From NCBI RefSeq assembly GCF_000247815.1, contig NC_021674.1, positions 31,463,453 to 31,527,452 on the forward strand: 64,000 nt of DNA, read 5' to 3'. Positions within the stretch are counted from its first letter, which is position 1. Every line of letters starts with the position of its first letter. Positions 12,101 to 25,450 of this stretch are shown here, piece after piece. The translations under genes and the position numbers were made by a program. The stretch is from Ficedula albicollis (lineage: Eukaryota > Chordata > Aves > Passeriformes > Muscicapidae). Below the pieces are notes generated by a model. The model had not been told where the DNA came from. It was given only the letters and a program-made list of their open reading frames with translations, and searched no databases.

Positions 12101-14094
12101 CATTTAACTCAGCAGACTGCCCAGCTGGAACAGGCTATTTACAGCTGTACCTGAAGCTCTGATAAGATAAAGGATATGTTGTAAATACCTATCATATTAT
12201 GTTGCCTTTAGTTAGTCTTCGGGATCACATGTGAAACAAATGGCTCCAAGGATTGAATAACATCTCAGGGATCTTCTTCAAAGTGGGCTGGGGACCTCAT
12301 AGGATTTTTAAAGTTTGTTTGTTTTATTGGAAATTTCCTAGGGACTTGGTAAAAATAATCTGATTGCATGGAAAAAAACGTGTATTGCAGCTCAGATCCA
12401 AGGCAGGCAGGCAGAGCAGGCCGTTTTTCCACTTCATTCATTTAATAGGTGTATATTTCATTCAGTGAGATTGGACCTGACATTTATTGGAATTATTAAG
12501 GACCTGGTAAAGGAGTGAAGTGGGAGAGTTTAGAATAAGTAAGAGAGCAGAAAACATATGTGCACATCATAGAGTAAAGAGTACTTGTTCTTTCTTCCTC
12601 CATCTGCCATCTAGAAACAGATATGTGAAGGAGGCTGGTCAGAGACGAGAAGACTGGCATGGGTCATCTGTATTCTGCTGCAGACCTGTGTGTTACAGAC
12701 AGCACAGAGAAGATTTTCCAAGAGGATTGGGTGGGGGTTAGGCTTGCTCTTGGAAGAGGAAAGACAGCAAACTCCAGCTCTTGTTTGGGGGTGGGCAATT
12801 AGCCATATCTCCTTCCTTGCACCGCAGTCCCCACAGCTTATCAAGAATTACTTGCAGGCCAACACTGTCCTGACAGTTCCCATGTGGCAGGAGGCAGCTG
12901 GGGTGCTGCTCTCCATGGATGCTCAGCATGGCTGCTCTCATGCCCACTGAAATGCTTTGCAGAGCCCACCCTCAAGTAGGAGTCCTTGCAAGGCCCACAC
13001 ATAGCTGCACACACAGACTGCAGGTGAGCTGCAGCCAAGGCTGCATGGTCCATTTGCTCTGTGTTGCTCCTCTTGGAGAGGAGGAAGATCCCATTAAATG
13101 TGGTCTGTGCTCTGTCATCTGCTCCAGTTTCCTGTCCATGTGAGAGATGCAATAAGTAGACAGTATTAATCTTTGGGGCTCCATTCAGAGCTCATCAGCA
13201 GCTGTCCTAAGGTCTTTAATAAGGCTTGTTTATTTATATAAGCAGATTTTTCTATTTAATTGCCTGACCCATCCTTCCTTTGGTTCTGTGCGTCACTGTG
13301 GTTATATTCACACAGGCACTCCCAACCTGAGGAGCTGGAAAAAAGTACTCCCTGAATAATGCCTGAAGCACAGTGGAAGACATGGTTCTTTCCCCCTAGG
13401 AAACCATAATCAAGCTCATATATGTCACTTAAATCCACTATTGTGCTTGTACATCCTGTAACTGCTGCTTGACCCACGAGGTGAAACAACTGCAGAATAC
13501 TGGGCTCTTCTGGTGCCAGAGCTGGAGCCACAGCAAAGCTGATGGGATTTCTGGAATATTTGTAAGGGCAGCAATGTTGGAAGCTGGCAGCTACTCCAGG
13601 ATTCAGGAGACATCAGCTCCCTTCCAGGTATGACCACCATGCCTTCATTCTCCCTCCCACCTTTTGTCCATCTTTTTGGAGGTACAGACTCTCCCTCACC
13701 AAGAGCCCATACAGTGTCTAATGTAAGAGGGGCTCGACCCTGCACAGCTCCAGGGCCTGCCTCCATAAATCAAGTATAAGAACGGGATTACAGCACTGTC
13801 ACCCAATAGTAAAAAGCATATGTTTCAGGTCAGAGACATTGAAGGGAAAGAATTGCTCATTAAAGAAGAAAAAAATATGGGATTTTCACTTGACATTATC
13901 AGGGAAACACATTCATTCATGTTTACAGAATTATTGTAAGAGCTTGCTGTGACACAGATATCCTCTGACAGCAAAAGTGAAACCATACACAGCTGCTCTA
14001 GGCTGGCCTCCAGGACCGTACAAAGCCCCCAAGACAGGAGGAGGATTCTGGGCTCAGACAGAAGCTGCAGGCAGCACTGAGCTCTTTGGCTGAT

Positions 14095-14228
14095 GGGAGC
14101 CTCAGTGTCAAGCTTGTATGTCACACACTTCCCAGCTAGACCTGAGCTGCTGGACATGAGCGGGAGCCTCAGTGTCAAGGTTGTATGTCACACATTTCCC
14201 AGCTAGACCTGAGCTGCTGGACATGAGC
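14095..14228. repeat. 67-bp tandem duplication, 2 copies
   Basis: Copies at 14095-14161 and 14162-14228 both start GGGAGCCTCAGTGTCAAG and end GGACATGAGC. They differ at only two positions that I can see (AAGCTTG against AAGGTTG, and CACACTTCC against CACATTTCC). Confidence 0.93.
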
Positions 14229-16214
14229 CCCCAGCCCTCCTGCAAGGCTCCCAGCCCTCTCACACCAGCCCAGAGGCTGGTTTGGGTGGTGCTTTAGCCC
14301 CACTGCTGAGCCATGGATGTTTTCCCATTTCCCACTTGACTCAAAATGTAGTTCGAGGGCAGGGGCAATCTCTCCAGCCTTTGCCAGCCTCAAAGGAATT
14401 CTGGCCAGTACTGCCACCTCAGCATAGGCACCATGTGTCTCAGTTTCAGAAAAAAAAGTACTTTCTTTTGTAGGTTTGCAACCTGGCTTTTGCTTTCCTA
14501 AAGAAGAGATTTCATTAAAGCAAATAAAGATTTCTAAACCACTCGCAGTGATAATCCAGCTGCTGCTCCTTTTTGTTGTTGTTGTTTTTCTTTTAGCAAG
14601 AAATAATGTTGTCTTGGGCCTCTAGAGAAACTTTGAATAGCACAATTCTTGGAGAGCCAAAAAAGGAGACAGGGCAGCCCATGGTATCGTTCTGTGAGTC
14701 AAGTGTATTCAAATCTAACCCTGCTTGGGTAGCTGGCATCCTGGTGATGCACCCGAATGGTGACAGGTAAGGGTCAGGTGTGAGCTCTCCAGAAAAGGGG
14801 TGTGATACAGCTAAATCAGCCTGGTGTCCTTGGAGAACTGGAAGCTGAGCCCTTCGCCTTCTGAAATCTGGGAAATATTTGTCTATGTCTTGTTGGGAAT
14901 TTTGTTACTCAAATAATCTGTGGTTTGAACTTGGGACACATGTCCCTCCTGCAGAGGGGAAGGCTGCTGCTTCCCTTCAATACTCTCCTTAAAAACAGGG
15001 TCACAGTTTCTCAAGGCTACAGGCAGGGCAGAGGCAAGAGCAAATGAAGGGTCTGAAACTCCTGCTGAAAGCATTAAAGAGACACTTAGGGAGACCTGAG
15101 TTCAGCTTGGCCAAATCCACTGAATAGCGTGGGGCGGATCATTTCATCTCTGGTTCCCTGGCTGTAAAAGAGAAGAGAACTTTTCCCTACCTCAGAGTAA
15201 ATCCCTTGGTTCTTGTCAAACACTTAACTACTACAGCAGTGAGGGCCATATAAATTATAATTACACTGAGTGTCTGGTGCTGCTGCCCGGAACTAGCACT
15301 TCATTCTCTAGTGCACAAAATTTCTTTTTGGTGGTGAAATTAGCTGCTGCTGCAACCCTAATTAGGTTCCCTGTTTTGAATGACTCGTTTGGCATATAGG
15401 AATCAGTTTTCTTTGTCCCTAAAGGAAGCTTGAAATCATGTTTTGAAATTCAAACCAGGTTATATTTGCCCAAAACACACAGACCCCAAAGTCTGGTTAG
15501 GACAGGGTGGGGAGAGGGGGTGTTAAACTTAGAAATGGATTTAATTAACCTTTGCTGTTTATTGCTTGCTTCCAGAGTTCAGCCAGGTTAGGAAACAACA
15601 AGGAATGGGTCACCCAGTGTTTACATGGGGCTCCTGAAGAATGGCCCAGACACTTACTCTCCCCTCCTGTTTCTTTAAACACAGTTGAGTCTAAAGTTGT
15701 GGCTTAATTTTGGAGCCAAGGAAGGGGGATGTTGATTCAGAGGATGGTAAATAGGTAGTGGTAGGAGGCAATATGAACTTCTCTGTGTTACCATAAACAC
15801 CAGTGCATCCTTCCTTCTCCTCAGCTTGCTGCATGCAGAAGGTGCTACAAGAGACCCAATCGTAGGGTGACAGATCATTTCCATGCTGGGTAGTATTTTA
15901 ATTATCTATCTTCACACATGGGTCACCCCCAAATCAGCTCTTCATTGTAAATTGAGTTCCTCTGCACAATGTCACAGAATGAAGAGTTGTTTTTCAGGAT
16001 TTGATCAGCCTGCTCAGTGGTATGGAGCAAGAAACCATAAAAGTTAAATAGCTGTCATTAGACTGGCATAACCATGCCAGGAAGATCCAACAGTGGCTCT
16101 GAAACTTAGGAGTGACAGAAAGGTTTGGTGACTAAAGCAGCAAATTGCACATTTGAGTGGGGAAAATGAGACACAGCATCACTTTTTGAGCCATTGGCTT
16201 TTGCTTTTTCTGCT
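14229..16214. other. unique non-coding DNA
   Basis: No gene recognised. A small GTT-rich run lies near 14572-14587. The last bases before the GAGGA array (GCTTTTTCTGCT) show no sign of a transposon edge. Confidence 0.55.
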
Positions 16215-16759
16215 GAGGAGAGGAGAGGAGAGGAGAGGAGAGGAGAGGAGAGGAGAGGAGAGGAGAGGAGAGGAGAGGAGAGGAGAGGAGAGGAGAGGAG
16301 AGGAGAGGAGAGGAGAGGAGAGGAGAGGAGAGGAGAGGAGAGGAGAGGAGAGGAGAGGAGAGGAGAGGAGAGGAGAGGAGAGGAGAGGAGAGGAGAGGAG
16401 AGGAGAGGAGAGGAGAGGAGAGGAGAGGAGAGGAGAGGAGAGGAGAGGAGAGGAGAGGAGAGGAGAGGAGAGGAGAGGAGAGGAGAGGAGAGGAGAGGAG
16501 AGGAGAGGAGAGGAGAGGAGAGGAGAGGAGAGGAGAGGAGAGGAGAGGAGAGGAGAGGAGAGGAGAGGAGAGGAGAGGAGAGGAGAGGAGAGGAGAGGAG
16601 AGGAGAGGAGAGGAGAGGAGAGGAGAGGAGAGGAGAGGAGAGGAGAGGAGAGGAGAGGAGAGGAGAGGAGAGGAGAGGAGAGGAGAGGAGAGGAGAGGAG
16701 AGGAGAGGAGAGGAGAGGAGAGGAGAGGAGAGGAGAGGAGAGGAGAGGAGAGGAGAGGA
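16215..16759. repeat. GAGGA pentanucleotide array, about 109 perfect copies
   Basis: A 545-bp run of a single 5-mer with no interruption that I can see. One strand is all purine, and the unit is mirror-symmetric when repeated (GAGGA reversed is a cyclic shift of itself), so intramolecular triplex (H-DNA) is possible. All six frames stay open because neither GAGGA nor TCCTC repeats can spell a stop. This creates the apparent proteins of RRGEE and LLSSP repeats at 16106-16811, which are artefacts. The array continues into a purine-rich flank of GAAGGAAAATGAAAC. Length this uniform suggests recent expansion or polymorphism. Confidence 0.97.
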
Positions 16760-19700
16760 ATGAAGGAAAATGAAACACACATGGAAAGAAACAAAGAGGA
16801 ATTTCACTCACTTAAAAAAACAGTGTTTTGAGCTCAGTATGTGAGAGATTCCTTCCCTGTAGGTCTCGTACTAGGCTTTTGGATGGTATAAATCACTACA
16901 CATCCTTTGACTTTGGTGAACATATACTTATTTACATCAGTTGGCAAACTCACAAACTAGTGAAACAAAAGGTAGAAAAAATAAACAAGGAGTTTAGTTT
17001 GAGATATGGAGATTACAGAGGACAAAGTTTCGGCTCAAATGTTGTTTGTAGTGACAGGACTCCCAATCTGCAATAAGTCCATCAGCTTGCAATGGGAGTT
17101 TAAACAACTACAAGGGATAATCTCAGACTGGGAACTCAGTAGGCTATAGGTATGAGCAGCTGGGAAGAAATAAATGCTCTGCAAACAGAAGGGAAATACC
17201 TATAGCAGACAGAAAGAAAAAGAATATCAAATATCAGAGCATCCACATACCTTCGCAGGCTGCCAGAATGTAATTCCCTCTAACAATCACCCAGAAGATA
17301 CCCCATCGTTCTGTAATGATTACAAGCTGTGCATTGAGCTGGGAGTAAAAAGCAGAGGGTCCACTGGTGGGGTGGGTGTGATGTCCACAGTCATGCTTTG
17401 CCTTCTAATGAGAGAAGGGGGGAAGGTGGGGGAAAAAGAGAAAGAGAGAGAGAGACAGAGAGAGAGGGAATGCAAAACAAAGGAAGAAAGGAAAATAAAA
17501 AGAGTGGATGACCTTTGCGACTTCCCCAACCATGAAAAGCTGATTCTGATTGACTCAAAGAAGGAAATAATGGTATTCTGGTAAAATAAGCTCAATGAAA
17601 CAGGGTCCAAAAATGGTTACAGGACAGCTCAGGACACTGAGCCAACGCTTGCTCTTTCCACAGAAACAGAAACAGGAATAGTTAATTTCTCTTTGCAATC
17701 TGTAATGTAAGGGGAGTCGAGAAGGTCTCTCATTACACTTTTGGACAGCATCTGGGAGAGTGAAACCTCCAGTCATGGCAAAGCACTTCTGGAATCCAAG
17801 TGAAGATGAAGATATCATGGAAACTTAGATCTGGACGGTCCAAAACATTCCTCCAGCCTTGCAGTGGAAGGCCTGGAGATACTGCATGACAGTAAGTGGC
17901 AGTATTTGCAAAACAGAAGGAGATGCAAGCAAGCTTGCTCCTTTCTAATTATGGAGGACCACATAGTTGATTCAGCCTTAAATAGCCTCTGAAACAGGAA
18001 CATGCAAAGAGAAAATTTCCACTTGGACTGAAATTTTTGCTTGGTGGAAGCCAAATTCTTGAGAAAATTAAATAGACTGATAAGGTTTTTCAGATCTCCT
18101 TTGGCATGGAAAGCCCAGGGTTGAGCAACTTCAATATATTTATTGGGCAGATTCCAATACATTTTAGTGCACAGATGATACAAACTGTAAAAATGTGTCT
18201 GCTGATGATATAATTGTCTAGGACAGAACTGTCACTGAACGTCAGGAATTGTTTCAGCATGTGCTTGCTGAAGTCACAAGTGGGGAAAGGTTTTAATTAA
18301 GCAAAATAAAATTTCAGCTGAATAAAATAAAAAAAAAAAGAAGAAATAAAGATACAAGGAAAAAAGTCCCAATTGTTACAGATGCTGACCTTAAATGATA
18401 CAGTTACAGTTCTGTCTCTCATACAGGTTGAGTTTTAAGTTCATGGCAGGATTTTCACAACCTGTGTGAAATGACTTCCTAAACACAGGGAGTTTAACCA
18501 CGGGTAGTATGCACTGATATAAATCCAGGCTGCTTTTATAGGGTCCTATTAAAGGACCAAGTTCTGCACAGATGTTTCAAGTGGTGGCTTAGGAGCTCTA
18601 CTTCACCCAAGATGTTGCACAACTGAGTAGATGCCTGTAGTGAATGCAGAGTGAAATGGAGATAAGAAAGCAAATGCCTGTGCAGTTTAAAAAAACAATG
18701 CTGGGTCTTGCACATGTTTGTCCTGATTTGCCCAAGTCTCCCAAGGGTTATAAACAATGCAAGCAGACAACAGTTCCCTCTGGAACTGGAAGAATGCGCT
18801 GTGAGCCTTGAGTTGATGACCCAGGATATGATTTAGTCACAGCAGACATGCTGTTGAGAGCATATGCTCCACTTGTCACTACATAACCTGATGATGTGGA
18901 ACAAGAAGGAACAACTCATGCAAACACCGCAAAAGCATCGTGTGCTGCATCTCCTGAGAGCAGGGGAATCCTCCAAGAACTAAAGAGAGCAAGCCTCAGT
19001 GCACAGAACAGCTGAAAACTCCTGTACATGCTTGGTCTCTGCATGTGCACGTGCTTCTGCAGTGAAAGAAGCAGAAAGCAGGTGAAGAGGATGAGGAGGG
19101 CATACATAGCTGTGTGTAGCTGTTTCTGCATTCATTTGGAGTCAGGGGTCAGCTCGTCCTCCAACACCCATCACTCCAGCCACACTGAAACCTAAGCCAA
19201 CAAGACAGATTCTCTGCTGGAGCAAGTTGGCATCTGTCCACTGACAAAAGCAGGGCTCATCCTTTGGTGATGTGAAGCAGTGTAACGCGGCTTTGGCTCT
19301 GGAAAAAGTCAACAGAACAGCAGCAATCATCAGGAGCTGAGATTTTGGCTCCCTCCCTTTTGTTTTACAGTAGATTAGGAAGGCAGAGATTTTTCCAAAA
19401 GACTGGTGAGGCTAAATGACAGCAGAGGGGAGCGGAAGGGAGGCAGTGAGCCAAGGTAAGGAGCTTTGCTGGACTGCAAGCTGAGGCTGCCAGAGCCAGC
19501 AGTGGGATGGGCAAAGAGGAGAAGGCTCGGAAAGCTGAGTGGGCATGTGCCATACAGGGAAAGAGACAGGCACCAAGGGACCAGCTGCAGGGTGGGTGAG
19601 AAGAGAGTGGGTCCAGGGAGCAGGGCCAAGAGGAGGAGAAGGGAACAGGACAGGACAAGTGGTAGAAAGGTTTGCTGTCCTCTGACACATTCCTGATGTA

Positions 19701-20752
19701 ACACCAACAGCTACACCACGCAGCCCGTCTCGTTCCATCATTGTGCTTCTTCAGCAGATTTGCTGCTGTGCTGACTTTAGAAAAGCCATCTTTAAAAAGA
19801 GGAAGGGGGTTCAGTCGAGGTGGTACCACCTAATCCTGAAGTTGCCTAACACTTCTTATTGAAAGGCTGTTTTCAGTTGCTTCTAACTTTGTCACACTAA
19901 CCATCTGGCCTGCAATTCCCCATGCTGAGTGTCTGCCTCGAGCTGAATTTGTTTTGTTCATTTGTTTTTGCGTTTCTGCTTAAGTGGCATGGCTGTTTCT
20001 GAGAACAAGGAGAAGAAAAATGCATTGTTTCCCTCATGGTGAAACATTCATAGTGGTTTGTGACTCCCATGTCTCAGAGTGGGCACCCAAGCAGAGGCAG
20101 CCCTTGGTGTCAAGGATGTGCTCTTGGAAACCTCATTAAAATCTGCTCATTCAGCCACCTTACAAACCTCAGAAAAGCCAACATTTTATTTTTGCCTGAA
20201 AAAGAGACGAGGCAAACATTTGTTTTCTCTGAAGGTTTTTTGGATGTCTCCTATGGGTTTGTGCTTTATCTCTTCTGGCTCGTCTGTAGGTGCAGTTGGT
20301 GTAGGTCCCCTGCATGGGGACAAAACAAGCAAACAGGGTTGCCTCTGCCACCACTGCTGCTGAGATCTCTGGTACTGGTGGGTACAGTGAGAGGACTGCA
20401 CCCACTCTGCCTTCAAAGGCAGAGGTAAATTGAGACATAAGCTGGAAGGAGCTGGGGTGTAGGAATGAAAAAAATCACACGCAGTATCAGCCAGAGCTGA
20501 GAGAAGATGTGGTATGAGTGAGAGAAGCAAGAGGGAGGTCAGGAGTACCAGAGTATGGGGGGGTACATCATTCAGACTCTAGGCAGAAGTGTTAAAGCAT
20601 AAATTTCTGGTTTGTGTCTGCACGCCTGTGTCCCGTGGCAGCCCAGGCACCAACACCAGCCCAGCATGCTCCTGTCCCTCCAGTCTGCAGGGCTGCTGGG
20701 CTGCTGCTCTCCCATCACCTCAGGTGGCCAAGGGCTGGAAATCTCCAGCTGC
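16760..20752. other. unique non-coding DNA
   Basis: No gene or transposon recognised. A GA-rich low-complexity run lies at about 17420-17490 (GAGA repeats with a CAG break) and an A-rich tract at about 18326-18352. The open frame at 17174-17584 is partly made by this GA run, which gives it a charged, repetitive tail (KEKERERQRERE). A chance frame is the simpler explanation. Confidence 0.55.
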
Positions 20753-20866
20753 TGGGTCCCTGGTGACCTGTGCCACCGTCAGCTCATGCACTCACCACTC
20801 ACTCTCTAACTGGTCCCTGGGGACCTGTGCCACGGTCAGCTCATGCACTCACCACTCACTCTCTAA
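20753..20866. repeat. 57-bp tandem duplication, 2 copies
   Basis: Copies at 20753-20809 and 20810-20866 share GACCTGTGCCAC and end in CACTCACTCTCTAA. They differ at a few positions (for example CTGGTGACC against CTGGGGACC and CCACCGTC against CCACGGTC). The unit is a multiple of three, so it is visible as a repeated peptide in chance open frames. Confidence 0.92.
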
Positions 20867-23800
20867 GGAGTAAGAAAGGAAGCTCTGGAGCTTTGTTGTG
20901 GTTCCCCCCACAAGTCTGCAATAGCACATGGAGAGCTCTGTTAAAGCAACATTATGACTGCACAGTGGAGTGAGGAAAAGCTAGTCTGGAGGCTTTCCAT
21001 AAAGCATTAATTCATCTCCTTTGTGCCTGTGTGTTATAGTACAGCCTTTAATTACATGATCACACAGTGTTTTGTTGGGTTTTTCCCACAGGACCCCTGC
21101 ATGCTTTATTGCCAAGATGGAGGGGAGTGTAGGAAATGAGGAAGGGGATTGGAGGGGGAGAAGAGATGATCTGATCATTAATGCAGCTGAACGCTGCCTA
21201 GCCCTGCTCCTACGACTGGGCCCTTGTGTGCTACTGGCAAGTCACTTAAATAAGCATTTTCTAAGTTGGCCACTACCTCCCATTCTGTTTGCCAAGCCAC
21301 GGACACCTGGGGCCAGGCTGGCAAAAGTGCTGAGCATTCTGCATTGCAAGCAAAGTTGCCGGGAGCTGTGTCTTCAACATGAAATTATGAGAGTTCCTGG
21401 CATTATAGATTCGAGAAATCCTGACCACTCTTAGAAATTCCCTGCCCTGCACTCTTCAGCTGAGGATGTGTTTTGTCCCTAGAAATCGTTCAGAGCTGGC
21501 CATAATACGTTTGCAGAGATTCCCTTTGGGTGGCTTTGATAACAAAATCTGCTAACAAGGATATTCTAGGGACTACTTAGGTCACCTTTTTTGTGACATC
21601 TCAGCTACATGTCCTGCCTCAAATGGTACTCAAGTGTTCATTTTGATTACTCACAAACCTTCCAGAATAGTTGATGTTCTTATCTATACACCATTCTCCC
21701 TCCCTGCTCTCCTCCTTGGTCCTTGCAAAACTTTGCATTTATCTTGTTCCTGTTGTTTTCTGTCAGTGGGTGCCCAGCTTTCATATTTACAGAAACCAAT
21801 TGGTTTTGTTATGTATCTGCAATTTCGTTTTTCACAAGAGTCACGTACAGGGTAAATTATCTGCAAAATTAAGTAACATGCCAACATCTAAACATATACA
21901 GCACACACAGCCAGCAAAATTTTATAAAGCATATTTGTGTTGCTCTAAAGTGAACAGCAAGGGTCACTGGTCACAGCTCTAATGTCTTTATCTTAGTTCC
22001 ACTTTGGTAAAATGGAAGTGCTACTAGGTCCTTCCTCTTTTCACAAGGGCTGTGGCAAGGGGAAATCTGTTCATGTTTCTGAACTGCTCAGATTTAGAGT
22101 GAAAGTGTCACAGGAAAGCCCATGAGGAAATGTAATCAGTTTGTGTTCTAGGCAGAGCTTAAGTGGTGTTTAGTAAATAAGGCCTGAGGTCAAGTGATGA
22201 GGGTAAGAAGAAATTCTGAGCAGTTAACCAGTGAGCACGTAACAATCTGTCCTATACAGTGGTAATCCTGTGACTGTGATACAATGCAGATGCATATAGA
22301 AGTTTAAATTGAAAAATCAAGAACTATCACGATTTTAATGTCTTATTTCTGAGCAATTCGTGTTTCCAACCTCAGTGTTATTAAATGTAATTATTAAAAG
22401 GTAATAAGGACAGACAATATGAAAATAGGTGTCCATCTAGCTCAAATATTATGCAATTGGCACATTTAGAAAATAATTACTTTACTAGGCATTTGTGCTC
22501 TGCAACAGAGTAGAGAACTGGAGTTAATAGGATATATTCTACTGTCTGCTTTTGAAAGCCCCAGGCAAAGGCTCTGGAGAGATATTCTTGGGCATTTCAC
22601 TATTTAATACCCCACAATATTCAGGTTACGTTTTCCCTGAACCAATTTCCTGCTGTTTTTGTATTTTTACATATAAGTAAGCACAGCATTAAAGATTCAT
22701 TGTCCTGACTGCTCAGAAACAGTAAGTGTGAACAGGTATTAACATGCCCCTTCAAAGACAGCCAACCAAACCAAGCATGTCTGAGTCATTCTCCCCCTTG
22801 TACTTTTCAGAAAGGCTTGGATGATTTCTCCAAACCCTCAGTCCTTGCTGTTTCTTTGCTTTGAAGAACCATCCAGGTTATCACCACCTCCCTTGTTTGG
22901 TAGACCACTGATTTCACAGAGAGATCAACTTCCTGGTCCTGTTTTGAGTGGTTTTTTGTGCCAGCAAACTCCAGTGACCGTCCGTAGGCCACACTGCATG
23001 CCAAGATCTTATCAAATCTGCTCCACGTATCAGCCCACCTACCACCTTCCATTTGCTGAGCCCCACATCTGGCTTTAACCAACATACTCACAAGTTCTTT
23101 CAATATCACATCTGCCAAGGCTTTTCCTCCCTTCTCATAGTCTATGTGTTTCGGGTTGATTAATTGATGTTTGTTTTGTGGTGCTTTTTTTGGTTTTTTT
23201 TTCCAAGATGAAATGTAGGGGTTTTTGGCTGGCTTTCTGCTCCTCCAAAGTCACATTGTATTTGTTCTCTGTCTAAACTTGCATTTGCAATTCAGCCCAG
23301 TTAAATAGCATTTGTTAATGCCATTAATGGGCTTTTAACTCCCCGCAACCTGATTAATAGTGGAGATATTAAGTACACCCAGAAGTAATGTTTACAAAAG
23401 CATCCACGTGATTTAGAAGCATGAGTCCTGTCAAATGTCTCCGTGTCAGCTTTGCCTTTGAAAGTGAACTTCACATTTTGGCACGGGCCCAGAGAGCTGG
23501 GAGCATGCTCCATTTCTTTTTTGGGGGAGGGTTGTAAGCTTATCCCTCTGCAGCAGGACATTGGGATGGGCATCAAATCAAAGTTGATTTGCACACATGG
23601 ACATTTTTCCTTCCCTTCCTGACTGCTAACAGTTTTAAAAGACCTTGTTTCCTGCCTTTGCACCCTGTTCAGCCAATCCTTTTGTTTTGTCCTTATGTTT
23701 TTAAAGAAGCAATGGGGACTCTCCGTCACTTCAGGCTCCATCTCATTTATGCATGGATAAGCTCTCCAGTACTACTTGTTTTTCACAACTTCTCTTCCTA

Positions 23801-25106
23801 AAATCCTTTCATCTTTCCTTGGCAGCCAGAACTCCCTTCAGATTTCTCTTGCATGTACCCTTTCCCTGCAGGAGGTGATGACTGAGCATTCAGGTTGGGG
23901 TGCTTTGCCTACAGCAGTGGATATTAACAAATCTGAATAAATAGACCAATATCTGCATGAGGTATACAGGTACCCACAGCAGACAGTGCTTGCTGTGTCC
24001 CTCTAATGCTTGAATTTATAATAAGGCTCACAAATGTCTTATCTCAATTGAGCCACTCTCAGCTGGCTTTCATATCCTTGTATGGGCCAGTCCAAATTGT
24101 GAGAGAAGAACAAGACTAGACACCTATCTTCTTTCCTGGCTCCTCCTTCAGGAAGAGATTGTTTACACCTCAGTACATCTGAATGATTTCCCAGAACAGC
24201 AGCTAGCTACTTGGTGCTAATTCATCACAGCAGGGACCACACAGCTCCATCTCACTCACTGCACAAAAGCTCTGTAACTCCAGGGCCTCACACCCTGCTC
24301 CAGATGTAAGTTCTGCAGGAACATTTGTGAAAGGAGGAGGGGCTTTCTGTCCAGTGTCCACAGAATCAAATCACTGCAAGGCTCCCTGTTGGCATTCCCT
24401 GACCTCAGCTCCACTTTCAAGAGCAAACACAACTTTTACAGCCATGCCCTTGCTGATGCCCTGCAGAGCCTTGCTCAGCTGCACTGTGCTCCCCACTGGA
24501 ATTAGAGGTGGGGAGCTGGCGGGCCATCTGCTGTGCTGACAGGCACAGCTCCCACTCCCGCTCCGGAGAGACAGCTTGCCTTGGTCCAGACACCGTGTAA
24601 GCCTGAGTGACAGCCATCAATGATTCAGCAGAGATTTGGCTTCTTGGCTGCTTGCTTTCTCGTTGTTTGCAAGGCAAAAGAATGACATCTATCATCATTC
24701 AGAGGCCTTGCCCATGCTGGATTGCTCTGAGGTTTGCTATTTGACACAAACTGGGTTTTCAAGGGATGATCACGCCAGATGATGCATGCTTTCATCTCCT
24801 CTTGCAGCAGGAGAGGAGTGGTACCTCATCATTAGACAAATGCACAATGTTCTAGCAGAGCTGCTTCCTTCTCCCACAGACAGCTTTTCGTCACCAAGTC
24901 GCTTGCAAAGACTGAGGTGAAGGAATGGTGCAGGAGAGGAACCCCCAAAATTTATCCATGGAGCAGGGGAAGGATGGGATGTAGCTGGACACTGCATCAA
25001 TGCTCTGCGTTTCCCAGCTAAACATAACTAGAAATTGCAGAAGAAGCATTGTGTTTAGGAATCAAGGGATTTCCCAACAGCTGTTCACACAGATGTCCAG
25101 GATTGT
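20867..25106. other. unique non-coding DNA, AT-rich in the middle
   Basis: No gene or repeat family recognised. 22200-22760 is notably AT-rich and poor in repeats, as conserved non-coding elements often are, but conservation cannot be seen from a single sequence. A T-rich tract lies at about 23180-23205. Confidence 0.5.
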
Positions 25107-25450
25107 TTTTATATATTTACATATCTATATCTATATCTATATCTATATCTATATCTATATCTATATCTATATATAAAGCTAATGCATATAAAAATAATAT
25201 AAATATTTATTATATTTTATTAAAATTTTATATATAATAGATATACAATAATAAGTCATAATATATATGTGTAAGAGCTATATATATATACATACACACA
25301 TACACACATATACACATATATATATAAAATATAGCTATATATATATACATACACACATATACACATATATATATAAAATATATATGCATATTATATCCAT
25401 TGTACATATATACATATATATGTGTGTGTATATATATGTATAATATTTCA
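25107..25450. repeat. AT-rich composite microsatellite with ATATCT hexamers and TA/CA runs
   Basis: 25121-25175 is about nine copies of ATATCT. From 25176 on, the sequence is TA-, TATA- and CATA-rich. Within it, a segment starting AGCTATATATATATACATAC at 25276 is repeated at 25333, with an 8-bp length difference (period 57). The composition favours DNA unwinding and cruciforms. Confidence 0.92.

Larger units (their letters stand above)
7113..14094. other. unique non-coding DNA
   Basis: About 7 kb without a recognisable gene or transposon. Open frames stay below about 135 codons and lack domains. Points of structure are a 20-bp inverted repeat at 9101-9120, an alternating purine-pyrimidine run at 9162-9184, and a CpG-bearing stretch at about 9040-9370. 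The rest has very few CpGs, as expected for methylated vertebrate DNA. Confidence 0.55.

Noticed and set aside
16106..16811. Open frames of about 190-233 codons on both strands (LLSSP and RRGEE repeats)
   Set aside because: GAGGA/TCCTC repeats contain no stop codon in any frame, so all six frames are open. They are repeat artefacts.
17174..17584. 136-codon frame with charged KEKERERQRERE segment resembling a coiled coil
   Set aside because: The charged segment is produced by a GA-rich low-complexity run, and the rest shows no similarity.
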